The notes under the pieces are model-generated. The model saw nothing but the letters and a program-made list of their open reading frames with translations. It made no database searches and was not told the origin of the DNA. Shown here piece after piece: positions 54,905 through 62,931 of a DNA stretch of 64,000 nt. Location of the stretch: NCBI GenBank assembly GCA_038530575.1, contig JBCBCP010000001.1, positions 98,714 through 162,713 of the forward strand, written 5' to 3'. Position 1 is the stretch's first letter. Every line of letters starts with the position of its first letter. Made by a program: the position numbers and the translations under genes. This DNA is from JBCBCP01 sp038530575. Its GTDB lineage: Bacteria > Pseudomonadota > Alphaproteobacteria > Rhodobacterales > Rhodobacteraceae.

Positions 54905-54991
54905 GCGGGCCCTTCTTTGGGTTCCAAATATCCCGGGGAGCGCGAGGGGCAGCGCCCCTCGCACTGATCGGACCAGGCGCAGCCGGTCCGA
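54905..54991. repeat. Palindromic intergenic element with CCAAATATCCCGGGG core
   Basis: A GGGTTCCAAATATCCCGGGG core is followed by a perfect 9-bp stem GCGAGGGGC/GCCCCTCGC with a three-base loop (54942-54962). A second perfect stem, TCGGACC/GGTCCGA, lies at 54968-54991. I recall the core plus a G/C hairpin from many Rhodobacterales intergenic regions. It lies between convergent genes and could terminate both. Confidence 0.65.
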
Positions 54992-54995
54992 ACCC

Positions 54996-56393
54996 TCAAA
55001 CCCGATACGCCTCGGGCATCTGGCCGAGCACAGATCCCAGCGATGCCTCTAGCGCTTCGGCGACATCCAGCACCGCGTCATCGGCATGCATCGGCCCAAC
55101 GATCTGCACACCCTGCGGTATCCCGCCCGCCACATGGGTTGGCAGCGCACAGGCGGGCAGGCCAAGGAAGTTAACGACGTAAAGCGGCTTTTGCGCATCG
55201 ATCAGGGTAGGTCCCATGGACTGGTCCTTGAAATCGAGGTCATTTTCAAAGGGCGAGATTTGCGACACAGGCAGGATCAGCGCGTCAAAGCCGGCAAACA
55301 TATGCGCCCAGGCCCGTTGATGTGCCCCGCGTTCGGCAAAGCCGTGCATATAACCCTGCAGATCCAACAGCTGGAAATAGTCCTGAAAGGCTTGCAACCA
55401 GCGCTGCAAATCCTCGGACCCGTTGGCGCGGATAAAGTCGTGGTAGAAGCCCTCGGTCTCGGTAAACAGCATCTGGCCCCACAGCTCGGCAATCCGCTCC
55501 ACGTCCGGCAGCTGGACCTCCACCACCTCATAGCCCGCAGCCTCCGCCGCCCGCGCCGCCCGTGCCACCGCATCGGCGACATCCGCGCTGGGCGCCGTGG
55601 TAAATCCCGTCCCGATCCCGATCCGCCCCGTGCCCGATGGCCCGCCCCAGCTGGGCGCGGCGCTCCACATCGGATCGTCCGGCGAAAAGCCCCGCATCGC
55701 CGTCAGCCCCAGCCGCGCATCCGCGACCGACCGGGCCAGCGGGCCTTGCACGCTCATCAGCATGGTCATGGGCGGGCGTTCTCCGGGTGCTGATGGGTTG
55801 AACGCGGGCACCCGGCCCAGCGACGGGCGATGGCCCACCAGCCCGCAGCAATGCGCAGGATAGCGCACCGATCCGCCCAGATCGTTGCCATGGGCCAGAA
55901 CGCCCACCCCCGCCGACAGCGAGGCCGAAGCCCCACCCGACGAGCCGCCGGGTGTGATGGACGTATCCCACGGGTTCAGTGTGACCCCGTGCAGCGGGTT
56001 CGAGCTGCACCAGCGCAGGCTCATCTCCGGCGTGTTGGTCCGACCGACTACAACCGCGCCCGCATCCATGAGGTTGCCAACCACCGCGCTGTGCCCCGGC
56101 GCGACATTCTCCGCCTGTGCGGGCAGGCCATTGGTGTTCACCAGCCCTTCCTGATCAGCGTTGATCTTGGTCGTGATCGGCGCGCCATGCAGCAAGCCCG
56201 GTGCCACCGTCCCGGCATCAATCGCGCGCGCCCGCTCCAGCGCGTCCGGCACATCGCCGACAACTGCATTCAGCCCCGGGTTGATCTCCGCCAGCCGCTC
56301 AAGATGGGTCGTGCACACCTCTTCCGCGCTAACCGTCTTTGCGCGCAACCGCGCCACTGTCTCCACCGCGCTCCAGCGCAAAATCTCCGACAT
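54996..56393 (-). CDS. Amidase signature family enzyme
   Basis: This 465-residue amidase has the full catalytic triad of the signature family: Lys in PITTKINADQEG (near residue 75), the cis-Ser in GGSSGGASAS (~150) and the nucleophile Ser in GNDLGGSVRYPA (~175). The usual GTD is GND here. Relatives hydrolyse small amides, glutamyl-tRNA or aryl amides; length and lack of gatC/gatB point to a general catabolic amidase. It is transcribed opposite to murA and hisD and sits between them, so it is probably a later insertion in this block. Confidence 0.9.
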   Translation of the reverse strand: MSEILRWSAVETVARLRAKTVSAEEVCTTHLERLAEINPGLNAVVGDVPDALERARAIDAGTVAPGLLHGAPITTKINADQEGLVNTNGLPAQAENVAPGHSAVVGNLMDAGAVVVGRTNTPEMSLRWCSSNPLHGVTLNPWDTSITPGGSSGGASASLSAGVGVLAHGNDLGGSVRYPAHCCGLVGHRPSLGRVPAFNPSAPGERPPMTMLMSVQGPLARSVADARLGLTAMRGFSPDDPMWSAAPSWGGPSGTGRIGIGTGFTTAPSADVADAVARAARAAEAAGYEVVEVQLPDVERIAELWGQMLFTETEGFYHDFIRANGSEDLQRWLQAFQDYFQLLDLQGYMHGFAERGAHQRAWAHMFAGFDALILPVSQISPFENDLDFKDQSMGPTLIDAQKPLYVVNFLGLPACALPTHVAGGIPQGVQIVGPMHADDAVLDVAEALEASLGSVLGQMPEAYRV

Positions 56394-56451
56394 CCTTGAG
56401 CCTCCTGTCCCTGCCCGCTAGACACGCGCCAACCCTCAACCGGAGCGCCCC

Positions 56452-57753
56452 ATGCCCTTCATTCTCGACTATGCGCAACACGACTTCGATGCGCAATTCC
56501 GCGCGCTCCTGAGCCTCAAGCGCGAGGACAGCCCGGACGTCGACGCCGCCGTCGCCGAGATCATCGCAGACGTGCGCGCGCGGGGCGATGCGGCCCTGAT
56601 CGACCTGACAGCACGCTTTGACCGGCTGACCCTGACGCAGGAAACGCTTGCCATCTCTGCGGCCGAGGTTGACGCAGCCATTACGGACGTCCCCGAAGAG
56701 GTGGCCGAAGCGCTCGAACTGGCCGCCGCGCGCATCCGCGCCTATCACGAGCGTCAGTTGCCCCATTCCGAAAGCTGGACCGATCAGACCGGCGCACGGC
56801 TTGGCTGGCGCTGGACGCCGGTGTCGGCAGCGGGACTTTACGTGCCGGGCGGGCAGGCGTCTTACCCGTCTTCGGTCCTGATGAACGCGATCCCCGCGCA
56901 GGTCGCTGGCGTGCCGCGCCTTGCCATTACCGTGCCCGCGCCGGACGGTGTGCTGAACCCCGCCGTCCTGCTGGCCGCGCGTCTTGCCGGGGTCACGGAA
57001 ATCTACCGGGTGGGGGGCGCGCAAGCCGTCGCCGCGCTGGCCTATGGCACCGAAACGATTGCGCCCGTCGACAAGATCACCGGCCCCGGCAACGCCTTTG
57101 TCGCGGCGGCCAAGCGGCGGGTCTTTGGCGCGGTGGGCATCGATTCCATCGCCGGGCCGTCGGAAATCCTGGTCATCGCCGACGCGGACAACGATCCCGA
57201 CTGGATCGCGCTCGACCTGCTGAGCCAGGCCGAACATGATGAAAGCGCCCAGTCGATCCTGATCACCACCGATGCAGGCTTTGCCAAAACGGTCGCTGAG
57301 GCGGTGGACACGCGGCTTGAAACCCTCCAACGCCGCGACATTGCGGGGGCCAGCTGGCGCGATCACGGGGCGATCATCACCGTGCCCGATCTGGACGTCG
57401 CCGCCGCCCTCACGGACCGCATTGCCCCCGAACACCTCGAACTCTGCGTTGCCGACCCCGAAGCGCTAAGCGCCAAGATTACCCACGCCGGGGCGATCTT
57501 TCTGGGGGCGTGGACGCCCGAAGCGATCGGTGACTATGTGGGCGGACCCAATCACGTGCTGCCCACCGCGCGCTCCGCCCGTTTCTCTTCTGGGCTCTCG
57601 GTACTTGATTTCATGAAACGCACCACGCTGACCCAGATGACCCCTGACGCCCTGCGCGCCATTGGCCCCGCCGCCGAAGCGCTTGCCGAGGCGGAAAGCC
57701 TCGAAGCACATGGCTTGTCTGTAACTGCCCGATTGGCGCGGCTTAATCGGTAG
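56452..57753 (+). CDS. hisD: Histidinol dehydrogenase
   Basis: This 433-residue enzyme makes L-histidine from L-histidinol in two NAD-dependent oxidations. Family blocks are YVPGGQASYPSSVLMNAIPA, VDKITGPGNAFVAAAKRRVFG, IAGPSEILVIADADN and LLSQAEHDESAQSILIT, which hold the zinc and catalytic Glu/His residues. Length agrees with HisD. The start is 58 bases from the divergent amidase gene. Downstream, a 71-residue antisense-strand gene separates it from UPF0262. Confidence 0.96.
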   Translation: MPFILDYAQHDFDAQFRALLSLKREDSPDVDAAVAEIIADVRARGDAALIDLTARFDRLTLTQETLAISAAEVDAAITDVPEEVAEALELAAARIRAYHERQLPHSESWTDQTGARLGWRWTPVSAAGLYVPGGQASYPSSVLMNAIPAQVAGVPRLAITVPAPDGVLNPAVLLAARLAGVTEIYRVGGAQAVAALAYGTETIAPVDKITGPGNAFVAAAKRRVFGAVGIDSIAGPSEILVIADADNDPDWIALDLLSQAEHDESAQSILITTDAGFAKTVAEAVDTRLETLQRRDIAGASWRDHGAIITVPDLDVAAALTDRIAPEHLELCVADPEALSAKITHAGAIFLGAWTPEAIGDYVGGPNHVLPTARSARFSSGLSVLDFMKRTTLTQMTPDALRAIGPAAEALAEAESLEAHGLSVTARLARLNR

Positions 57754-57904
57754 CCAAGCCTGTCGGTGCGTATGGAGAACGTGCCTAACGTGGCAGGCCT
57801 GCGCGCGCACAAAGACGGACGATAGTGCGGGCCGGCCGGCGGTGTCATCGCTTTGGCCTCTCGCGCTTTCTGAAGTGATCAAGCCCGGCAGGAGCTTTCA
57901 GGAC

Positions 57905-58120
57905 TTAAAGATCCGCGCTCCGCAACCTTTCGGCTAGGCTGGAGACGTCATGCGAAAGCGACAAGACGCGCGCGACCTGCGTGCTGTCCACACTCCCCGC
58001 CATATCGTATCCACACTGTTCCAGCATTTCACCAAGCAGTCGCAACGCGTCGCGCGCCTTGTCAACTTGAGAGGCGTCTTCTGCCCCCGTTATCGCGGCA
58101 GCCTTATGTGTCCCGTTCAT
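57905..58120 (-). CDS. Small hypothetical protein
   Basis: The product has 71 residues, helical and acidic with KARDALRLLGEMLEQCGYDMAG and VARVLSLSHDVSSLAERLR. GGAAGG precedes the ATG. No family is recognised. It runs opposite to hisD and UPF0262 and interrupts a block that is contiguous in many relatives. The 238 bases above it, up to 58358, hold no clear feature apart from the promoter expected for UPF0262. Confidence 0.55.
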   Translation of the reverse strand: MNGTHKAAAITGAEDASQVDKARDALRLLGEMLEQCGYDMAGSVDSTQVARVLSLSHDVSSLAERLRSADL

Positions 58121-58358
58121 GGCCTATTGCCTTCCAATGGCCCAAGATCGGCGTGCCCCCAGTTCCCCCACGCCGCTTGGTGTAGCGCGATAAGCCGCGC
58201 CCACTCACAGTTGAAAGCATAGCCTGAATACAACCCAAGGGGAAGTGCGCCATTTTCATCGCACGCTGATCGTGGCGCGCAAACCCTTCTGCGGTCTATT
58301 GCCGCCCTGAAAAAGGCAGGTTAGCAAAGCTGGGTTACCCGCCCAGCGAGAGCCTGCC

Positions 58359-58838
58359 ATGGACCGTATCAGCCACATCGCGCTTGACGACGCGAACCTG
58401 CCGCCACCCACGCCCGAGATCGAGCAGGAGCGCAAGGTCGCCGTTTTCGACCTGCTCGAAGACAACAGCTTTGCCCTGCCCGCGCGTGAGGGGCGCCCGG
58501 TGCCTGCGGGGCCCTACCATCTGCTCCTGGCGATCCGCGACGGGCGGCTGGTCTTTGACGTGCGCACCGAGGCCGAAGAGAAAGCAGCCGAATTTCACTT
58601 GTCCCTCGGCCCGTTCCGGCAGGTGGTGAAGGACTACTTCCAGATCTGCAAAAGCTACTTCGATGCGGTCAAGAACCTACCGCCCAGCCAGATCGAAACG
58701 ATTGATATGGCCCGGCGCGGCATTCACAACGAAGGCAGCCGGGTGTTGCAGGAACGGCTCGAGGGCAAGGCCACCGTCGATGATGGAACATCGCGCCGGC
58801 TCTTCACGCTTATCTGTGTTCTTCACTTCGGGGGCTAG
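58359..58838 (+). CDS. UPF0262 family protein
   Basis: This 159-residue protein matches UPF0262, an alphaproteobacterial family of unknown function: ERKVAVFDLLEDNSFALP, GPYHLLLAIRDGRLVFDVR, FHLSLGPFRQVVKDYFQICKSYFDAV and the C-terminal RRLFTLICVLHFGG are conserved. It normally follows hisD and precedes a low-molecular-weight phosphatase, as it does here. The phosphatase gene starts immediately after its stop. Confidence 0.93.
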   Translation: MDRISHIALDDANLPPPTPEIEQERKVAVFDLLEDNSFALPAREGRPVPAGPYHLLLAIRDGRLVFDVRTEAEEKAAEFHLSLGPFRQVVKDYFQICKSYFDAVKNLPPSQIETIDMARRGIHNEGSRVLQERLEGKATVDDGTSRRLFTLICVLHFGG

Positions 58839-59300
58839 ATGTTGGCGCCGCTTCCCCAGTCGGTGCTGTTTTGCTGCGATCACAACGCAGTTCGCTCGCC
58901 CATGGCTGAAGGGATCATGAAAAAGTTCTACGGGACCGGAACCTACGTCCAGTCCGTTGGTGTGCACAATGACATGGAAATCGATGGCTTTTCCATCGCC
59001 GTGTGCCAGGAAATGGACGTTGAACTCAGCCGCCACCGCTCCCGCAGCTTTGACGAGATGGAGGAATGGGGCGACGATCTGTCCTCGTTCGATCTTGTCA
59101 TTGCGCTCAGCCCCGCATCGCAGCGCCGTGCACTTGAGCTGACCCGCTACTACCACCTTGAGGTGGAATATTGGCCAATCCTTGACCCCACAGGCATCGG
59201 CACGATGCGTCAGGACAAACTCGCCGCCTACCGCAATGCGCGGGACCAGATCATCAGCCGCCTCAAGGACCGCTGGGGCGAACCAACGAGGCCGCAATGA
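58839..59300 (+). CDS. Low-molecular-weight phosphotyrosine phosphatase / arsenate reductase-like
   Basis: This 153-residue protein has the CX5R phosphate loop CDHNAVRS near residues 13-20, preceded by SVLFC. Where LMW-PTPs carry the general acid Asp there is ILDPTGIG. It likely dephosphorylates a tyrosine-phosphorylated protein; an arsenate-reductase role is possible but additional Cys residues are not placed as in ArsC. It directly follows UPF0262 and overlaps the NTF2-like gene by four bases. In relatives infA often comes next; it is absent here. Confidence 0.9.
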   Translation: MLAPLPQSVLFCCDHNAVRSPMAEGIMKKFYGTGTYVQSVGVHNDMEIDGFSIAVCQEMDVELSRHRSRSFDEMEEWGDDLSSFDLVIALSPASQRRALELTRYYHLEVEYWPILDPTGIGTMRQDKLAAYRNARDQIISRLKDRWGEPTRPQ

Positions 59301-59698
59301 GCATCATTCAGACCTATTTCGACGCCTTCAACGCTGGTGATGTGCCCGCGATGCTGGACTGCCTGACCGATGACGTGGCCCACCACGTGAACGAAGGGCA
59401 AATCCGCACCGGCAAGGATAAGTTCCGCGCGTTTTGCGCGCATATGAGCGCCTGTTATGCGGAGAAGCTGACCGATATGGTGATCTTTGAAAACGGTGAC
59501 CGCGCCGCAGCGGAATACACCGTAAACGGCACCTATGTTGCGACTGACCCGGGCCTGCCCGAAGCGCACGGGCAGACGTATCGCTTGCCCGCCGGCTCCT
59601 TTTTTACCCTCAAGGGCGGCAAAATTGCCCGCGTGGTCACCTACTATAACCTCGCGGACTGGACGGCGCAGGTCTCCGGCCCGCAGGCGGCGCGCTGA
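59297..59698 (+). CDS. SnoaL/NTF2-like ketosteroid-isomerase-related protein
   Basis: This 133-residue cytoplasmic protein has a single SnoaL-like domain: TYFDAFNAGDVPAMLDCLTDDVAHHVNEG is the usual N-terminus of ketosteroid-isomerase-related proteins, and GGKIARVVTYYNLADW ends the barrel. The ligand or reaction is unknown. It starts within the stop of the phosphatase gene (ATGA) and shares one base with the GNAT start, so three genes are translated in series. Confidence 0.88.
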   Translation: MSIIQTYFDAFNAGDVPAMLDCLTDDVAHHVNEGQIRTGKDKFRAFCAHMSACYAEKLTDMVIFENGDRAAAEYTVNGTYVATDPGLPEAHGQTYRLPAGSFFTLKGGKIARVVTYYNLADWTAQVSGPQAAR

Positions 59699-60279
59699 TG
59701 CAGGTCCGCCGCCTGACCGGCCAAGCGCTTGATGACGCAATCGAGGAAGTCGCGCGCCTGCGCATCCGCGTCTTTGCGGAATGGCCCTATCTCTATGACG
59801 GGGATCTGGCCTACGAGGCGCGCTACCTGCAGGCGTTCCGCGCCTCGCCGCAGGCCACAATCGTCGGCGCCTATGATGGCGACTGGCTGGTCGGCGCAGC
59901 GACCGGTGCCCCCCTGACCGATCATGCGGATGACTTCCGCGCGGCATGGGACAGCACAGGCATACCGCTTGAAAATGTATTCTACTGCGCGGAAAGCGTG
60001 CTGTCGCCTCGCTATCGCGGCCGCGGCATCGGGCACCGCTTCTTTGACCTGCGCGAGGAATACGCCGCCAGCCAGGGCTTTACCCGCGTTGCCTTCTGTG
60101 CCGTGATCCGGCCCGAAGATCATCCGGCACGTCCAAGCGAATACACGCCTCTTGATGCGTTCTGGCGTGGGCGCGGCTATGCCCCAATGGACGGCGTCGT
60201 GGCAAATTTCAGCTGGAAAGACCTCGGCGACGCGCGCGAGAGCGTTAAACCGCTACAATTCTGGATGAAGCGGCTTTAA
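59698..60279 (+). CDS. GNAT family N-acetyltransferase
   Basis: This 193-residue GNAT protein has VLSPRYRGRGIGHRFFDLREEYAAS as acetyl-CoA motif A and EYTPLDAFWRGRGYAPMDG near the C-terminus. It is longer than minimal GNATs, with an N-terminal RLRIRVFAEWPYLYDG block found in a distinct alphaproteobacterial subgroup. Substrate is unknown. It is coupled to the NTF2-like gene and converges on a lipoprotein gene with a four-base overlap. Confidence 0.87.
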   Translation: MQVRRLTGQALDDAIEEVARLRIRVFAEWPYLYDGDLAYEARYLQAFRASPQATIVGAYDGDWLVGAATGAPLTDHADDFRAAWDSTGIPLENVFYCAESVLSPRYRGRGIGHRFFDLREEYAASQGFTRVAFCAVIRPEDHPARPSEYTPLDAFWRGRGYAPMDGVVANFSWKDLGDARESVKPLQFWMKRL

Positions 60280-60653
60280 TTGCACAACGCTTCGGCGCGC
60301 GCTCCAAATGCTTTCCAAGCGGTCCAGAACCGGCCGTTGCTGGGGTTGCTTTGCGACGACTGACGCACCTCCTGCAGCGCGTGCGGATCGCGGAAATACC
60401 CAGCGCCGCGGCGTTGCTGTGCAGCCGAAAGTTCCATATCAGCCACCGCCTGCACACAGCCACAGCGTGCGCGCGACGCCTGCTTGCGCCCTGCGGCCTC
60501 GCAGGCCGTCTTGATCGGCCCCGTTGCAAACAGCACCGACGGCGCCGGCGTTGCAGGCCCGCGATAGGAGGCCGCATTGCGCGATGCATAGGGCGAGCCG
60601 CCACAGCTCGCGACCAGCACGCATACCAAAAGAAGTCCGAAAACCCGTGTCAT
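60276..60653 (-). CDS. Small putative lipoprotein with Cys motif
   Basis: The 125-residue product has a lipoprotein signal (MTRVFGLLLVCVLVASC, lipobox VASC) and a mature part with several Cys residues (ACEAAGRKQASRARCGCVQAVADMEL, and Cys near the C-terminus). The CGCVQAV block recurs in small alphaproteobacterial arginine-transporter-like or hypothetical secreted proteins; I recognise no function. It should sit on a membrane facing the periplasm. Its stop overlaps the convergent GNAT gene. Confidence 0.75.
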   Translation of the reverse strand: MTRVFGLLLVCVLVASCGGSPYASRNAASYRGPATPAPSVLFATGPIKTACEAAGRKQASRARCGCVQAVADMELSAAQQRRGAGYFRDPHALQEVRQSSQSNPSNGRFWTAWKAFGARAEALCN

Positions 60654-60819
60654 CTCGTTCGCCTCTGTCCGGCCGGTCTGTTGCCTGCCTATTGAAGGTA
60701 TCTATGCCACATAGATCGCCCCCGGGCAATTCACGCCTTTTTCAACGCGCGCCCCCTGCCAGACGTTCAGGTTGCCCTACGTCGCTTTGTGACCAAAGAC
60801 AAACCACGGAGCCCAAGAC

Positions 60820-61020
60820 ATGAAGACCGACGGCACCAAGGCAACCATCCTGCACTTCGCTCGCTATATCGGCCGGACCGATGTGCGCACCCCCACCCTG
60901 ATCGCCCGCCGCCGCGGCTGGCTGGACTCGCGCGGAGAGGTCACCCAAGACGGCAAGGCCCTCGCCGACGCCCTCGGCGAGCAAACCGCCACCCGCACAG
61001 TATTCCGGGGCAACTTCTAG
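60820..61020 (+). CDS. Small conserved hypothetical protein
   Basis: The product has 66 residues: KATILHFARYIGRTDVRTPTL, IARRRGWLDSRGEVTQDG and a C-terminal RTVFRGNF. The middle looks like a small winged-helix fragment (LIARRRGWLDSRGEVTQDGKAL). I recall similar short proteins in Rhodobacteraceae, but no function. It occupies the place where infA may be found in relatives; it is not infA. A repeat-rich gap follows. Confidence 0.7.
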   Translation: MKTDGTKATILHFARYIGRTDVRTPTLIARRRGWLDSRGEVTQDGKALADALGEQTATRTVFRGNF

Positions 61021-61395
61021 GCGTAGGGTGGGTGCCAACCCACCACCTGCCGCCAGTCCTTCGGCACCCCAGCGCGGAACCAAGGCCGCAGGCCGGCGCG
61101 CTTCGCGAAGTACCCTACGGCAATACAGCCTCTGCTGTGTGTAAGACGGCCACAGGCACCAGGTCCAAAGCCAAAGCGCGGAATCAAGCCGAAGGCGCCG
61201 CGCCAGAGCCGGGCCCTCCCACGGCCCGGCTCTTTGGTTGCCGTTGGCGAGACCGCAGAGCGACGATGACACCGCAGCCATAAAGTGCCTGGGAACCAGT
61301 GTCTCAACCGCCAGCCCAAGGCCCGCCTCCGCCGCCGCTTAGCGCAGCAGGGCTGGTTTCACCCCGCGGTAGGGGGTGCCGACCCACCGTCCGCA
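61021..61395. repeat. Repeat-rich intergenic region with GTAGGGTGGGT-type elements
   Basis: CGTAGGGTGGGTGCCAACC begins at 61022 and forms a GGTGGGT/ACCCACC hairpin; CCCTACG at 61113-61119 complements its first seven bases. A related copy, GGTAGGGGGTGCCGACCCAC, starts at 61368. Two GCGCGGAAyCAAG direct repeats are at about 61071 and 61177. The 375-base gap has no convincing gene. Confidence 0.6.
61205..61235. terminator. Strong hairpin, probable terminator
   Basis: A perfect 11-bp stem (AGAGCCGGGCC/GGCCCGGCTCT) with a seven-base loop and a short T-run (three T's) lies between the small plus-strand gene and the end of the minus-strand 61396 gene. It could act on either strand. Confidence 0.65.
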
Positions 61396-62880
61396 TCAAA
61401 CATCGGTCGGCGGATCCTCAAACGCATCCATGACCCGCTGCACCTGCTTCCAAAGCCACGTGACACGGCCTTCGCCTTTCTTGGTTCGGTCAATCCACTT
61501 AACAATCGTCGACGTGTAGTTGGCAAACCGGGCCCGGATGAATCGCCCAACCGCGCGGCCAGAAGCAATCGCTTTGCCATCTTGACGAATAATCTCTTCC
61601 GCTTCGCCTTCCGTTTCAGCCGCGACTTCGTCAATGAACTTTTCCATGTCCGCGTGATCAAGCGGCGGTGGGTTTTTCCGCAAAAACAGCTTCGAGGCGC
61701 GCAAACACCGGGCGCGCGCCAGATCGTCGGTTTCGCAGATCTCTTCGGCGCCGGAAAACGCCGCAGCCTGCAGAGCAATCAAAGATCCATCATCCGGGTA
61801 ACGGTTCCCTAGGTTCTTCTGAAACATGAGGCTGGCATCGTTCAACAGGCCAGCGACAGCACTTGGGTTCCGGCTTGTGAGAGCATTGCGGATCGCCATT
61901 GCCTCTGGGCACTCTGCGTCAAAACCGTTCGCCCCGCCGTCGGCAAGCGCTGTATCCAAGGCACCGCCAACCCGCTCTTTGATGTAGTCCAGCACTTCAT
62001 CGGGCAGCGGCGCCTCGTCTTTCAACCGAAAGGCTGTATCGTTGTTATTGCGGATGATCGGGACTGTGATGCTGGTGCGGAACCGATCGGAAATTTTCTC
62101 AATTTCCCGCGCCACCTCCGACAGCGCGTCGTCCCCCTCCCAATATTCATCCTGAATCTTCGCTACTTCGATGGCCAAATCCCAATCCCGAAACGTCCCG
62201 TCCCACATCTCGCCGTACCACCGCCGCCAGAACGCCCAGTCCGCACTGCTGCTCAGAAGCATGTCAAAGGAGCGTTTTTTTCGAGCATACGCTTTGGAAC
62301 GTGCTTCATGGCTCCACAGTGTGCGCCCGATCAAACCAGATGGCGCCTCATTCGCATCTCTCGAACACTGCGCGAGTACCGCCAAATAGCCGGCGGATCT
62401 TGTTCGAAAAGGCGATGAAGGCGAAAGGGCTAAGGCCGAGCGAGTCAACACCCGCCCAGCAAGGCTTGCAAAATCACCATTCGTTGTATGGCTAGCTACG
62501 CCCATAAAAACCATCTCAGCTGCGGCAGCTGCGGCGTCGGCAGCATAGGCAGCGCGCAATTCATCTGACGTCGGTCCCGTTTCATAATCAGCACCTGAAC
62601 TCGCCAATGCAGCTATTCGGTCCGCGCCCGCAAAAGCCTTCCCAGCTATCTCCTTAAGGATGCCAATATCGGCGTTGTCGCACTGTCCGCTACATAGGGT
62701 GACGAGTGACGCGCGAAGGGCGAGTAACACCAGATTGCTTCGTTTGCTGGGTGCTGACCCGCAGGTAAATGCGATGACCCTTAGCGCACTTCTACCAACG
62801 ATGGCAGAACGGATATGCTGGGGCTGCCCTTCAAACCAAGTTTCTGCATCTTTTACGCTGCGAAATTCAAGTTCACTCAC
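61396..62880 (-). CDS. Large hypothetical protein with Trp-rich helical motif
   Basis: This 494-residue protein has an Ala-rich helical first half and, at residues ~213-265, a Trp-rich block (WAFWRRWYGEMWDG, FRDWDLAIEVAKI, EYWEGDDALSEVAREIEKI). I recall this kind of block in several otherwise unlike Rhodobacteraceae proteins, so it may be a mobile domain of unknown function. A helical C-terminal domain ends in a basic segment. There is no signal peptide or clear enzyme motif. It is divergent from lepA by 51 bases, so both promoters are closely spaced. Confidence 0.75.
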   Translation of the reverse strand: MSELEFRSVKDAETWFEGQPQHIRSAIVGRSALRVIAFTCGSAPSKRSNLVLLALRASLVTLCSGQCDNADIGILKEIAGKAFAGADRIAALASSGADYETGPTSDELRAAYAADAAAAAAEMVFMGVASHTTNGDFASLAGRVLTRSALALSPSSPFRTRSAGYLAVLAQCSRDANEAPSGLIGRTLWSHEARSKAYARKKRSFDMLLSSSADWAFWRRWYGEMWDGTFRDWDLAIEVAKIQDEYWEGDDALSEVAREIEKISDRFRTSITVPIIRNNNDTAFRLKDEAPLPDEVLDYIKERVGGALDTALADGGANGFDAECPEAMAIRNALTSRNPSAVAGLLNDASLMFQKNLGNRYPDDGSLIALQAAAFSGAEEICETDDLARARCLRASKLFLRKNPPPLDHADMEKFIDEVAAETEGEAEEIIRQDGKAIASGRAVGRFIRARFANYTSTIVKWIDRTKKGEGRVTWLWKQVQRVMDAFEDPPTDV

Positions 62881-62931
62881 CGCGACACTCCACCCATTGA
62901 CCGCCCCCCAAAACCCTTACATATCCAAACC

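Noticed and set aside
60820..61020. infA, expected near the phosphatase gene in relatives
   Set aside because: The 66-residue product lacks the S1/OB-fold IF-1 sequence pattern.
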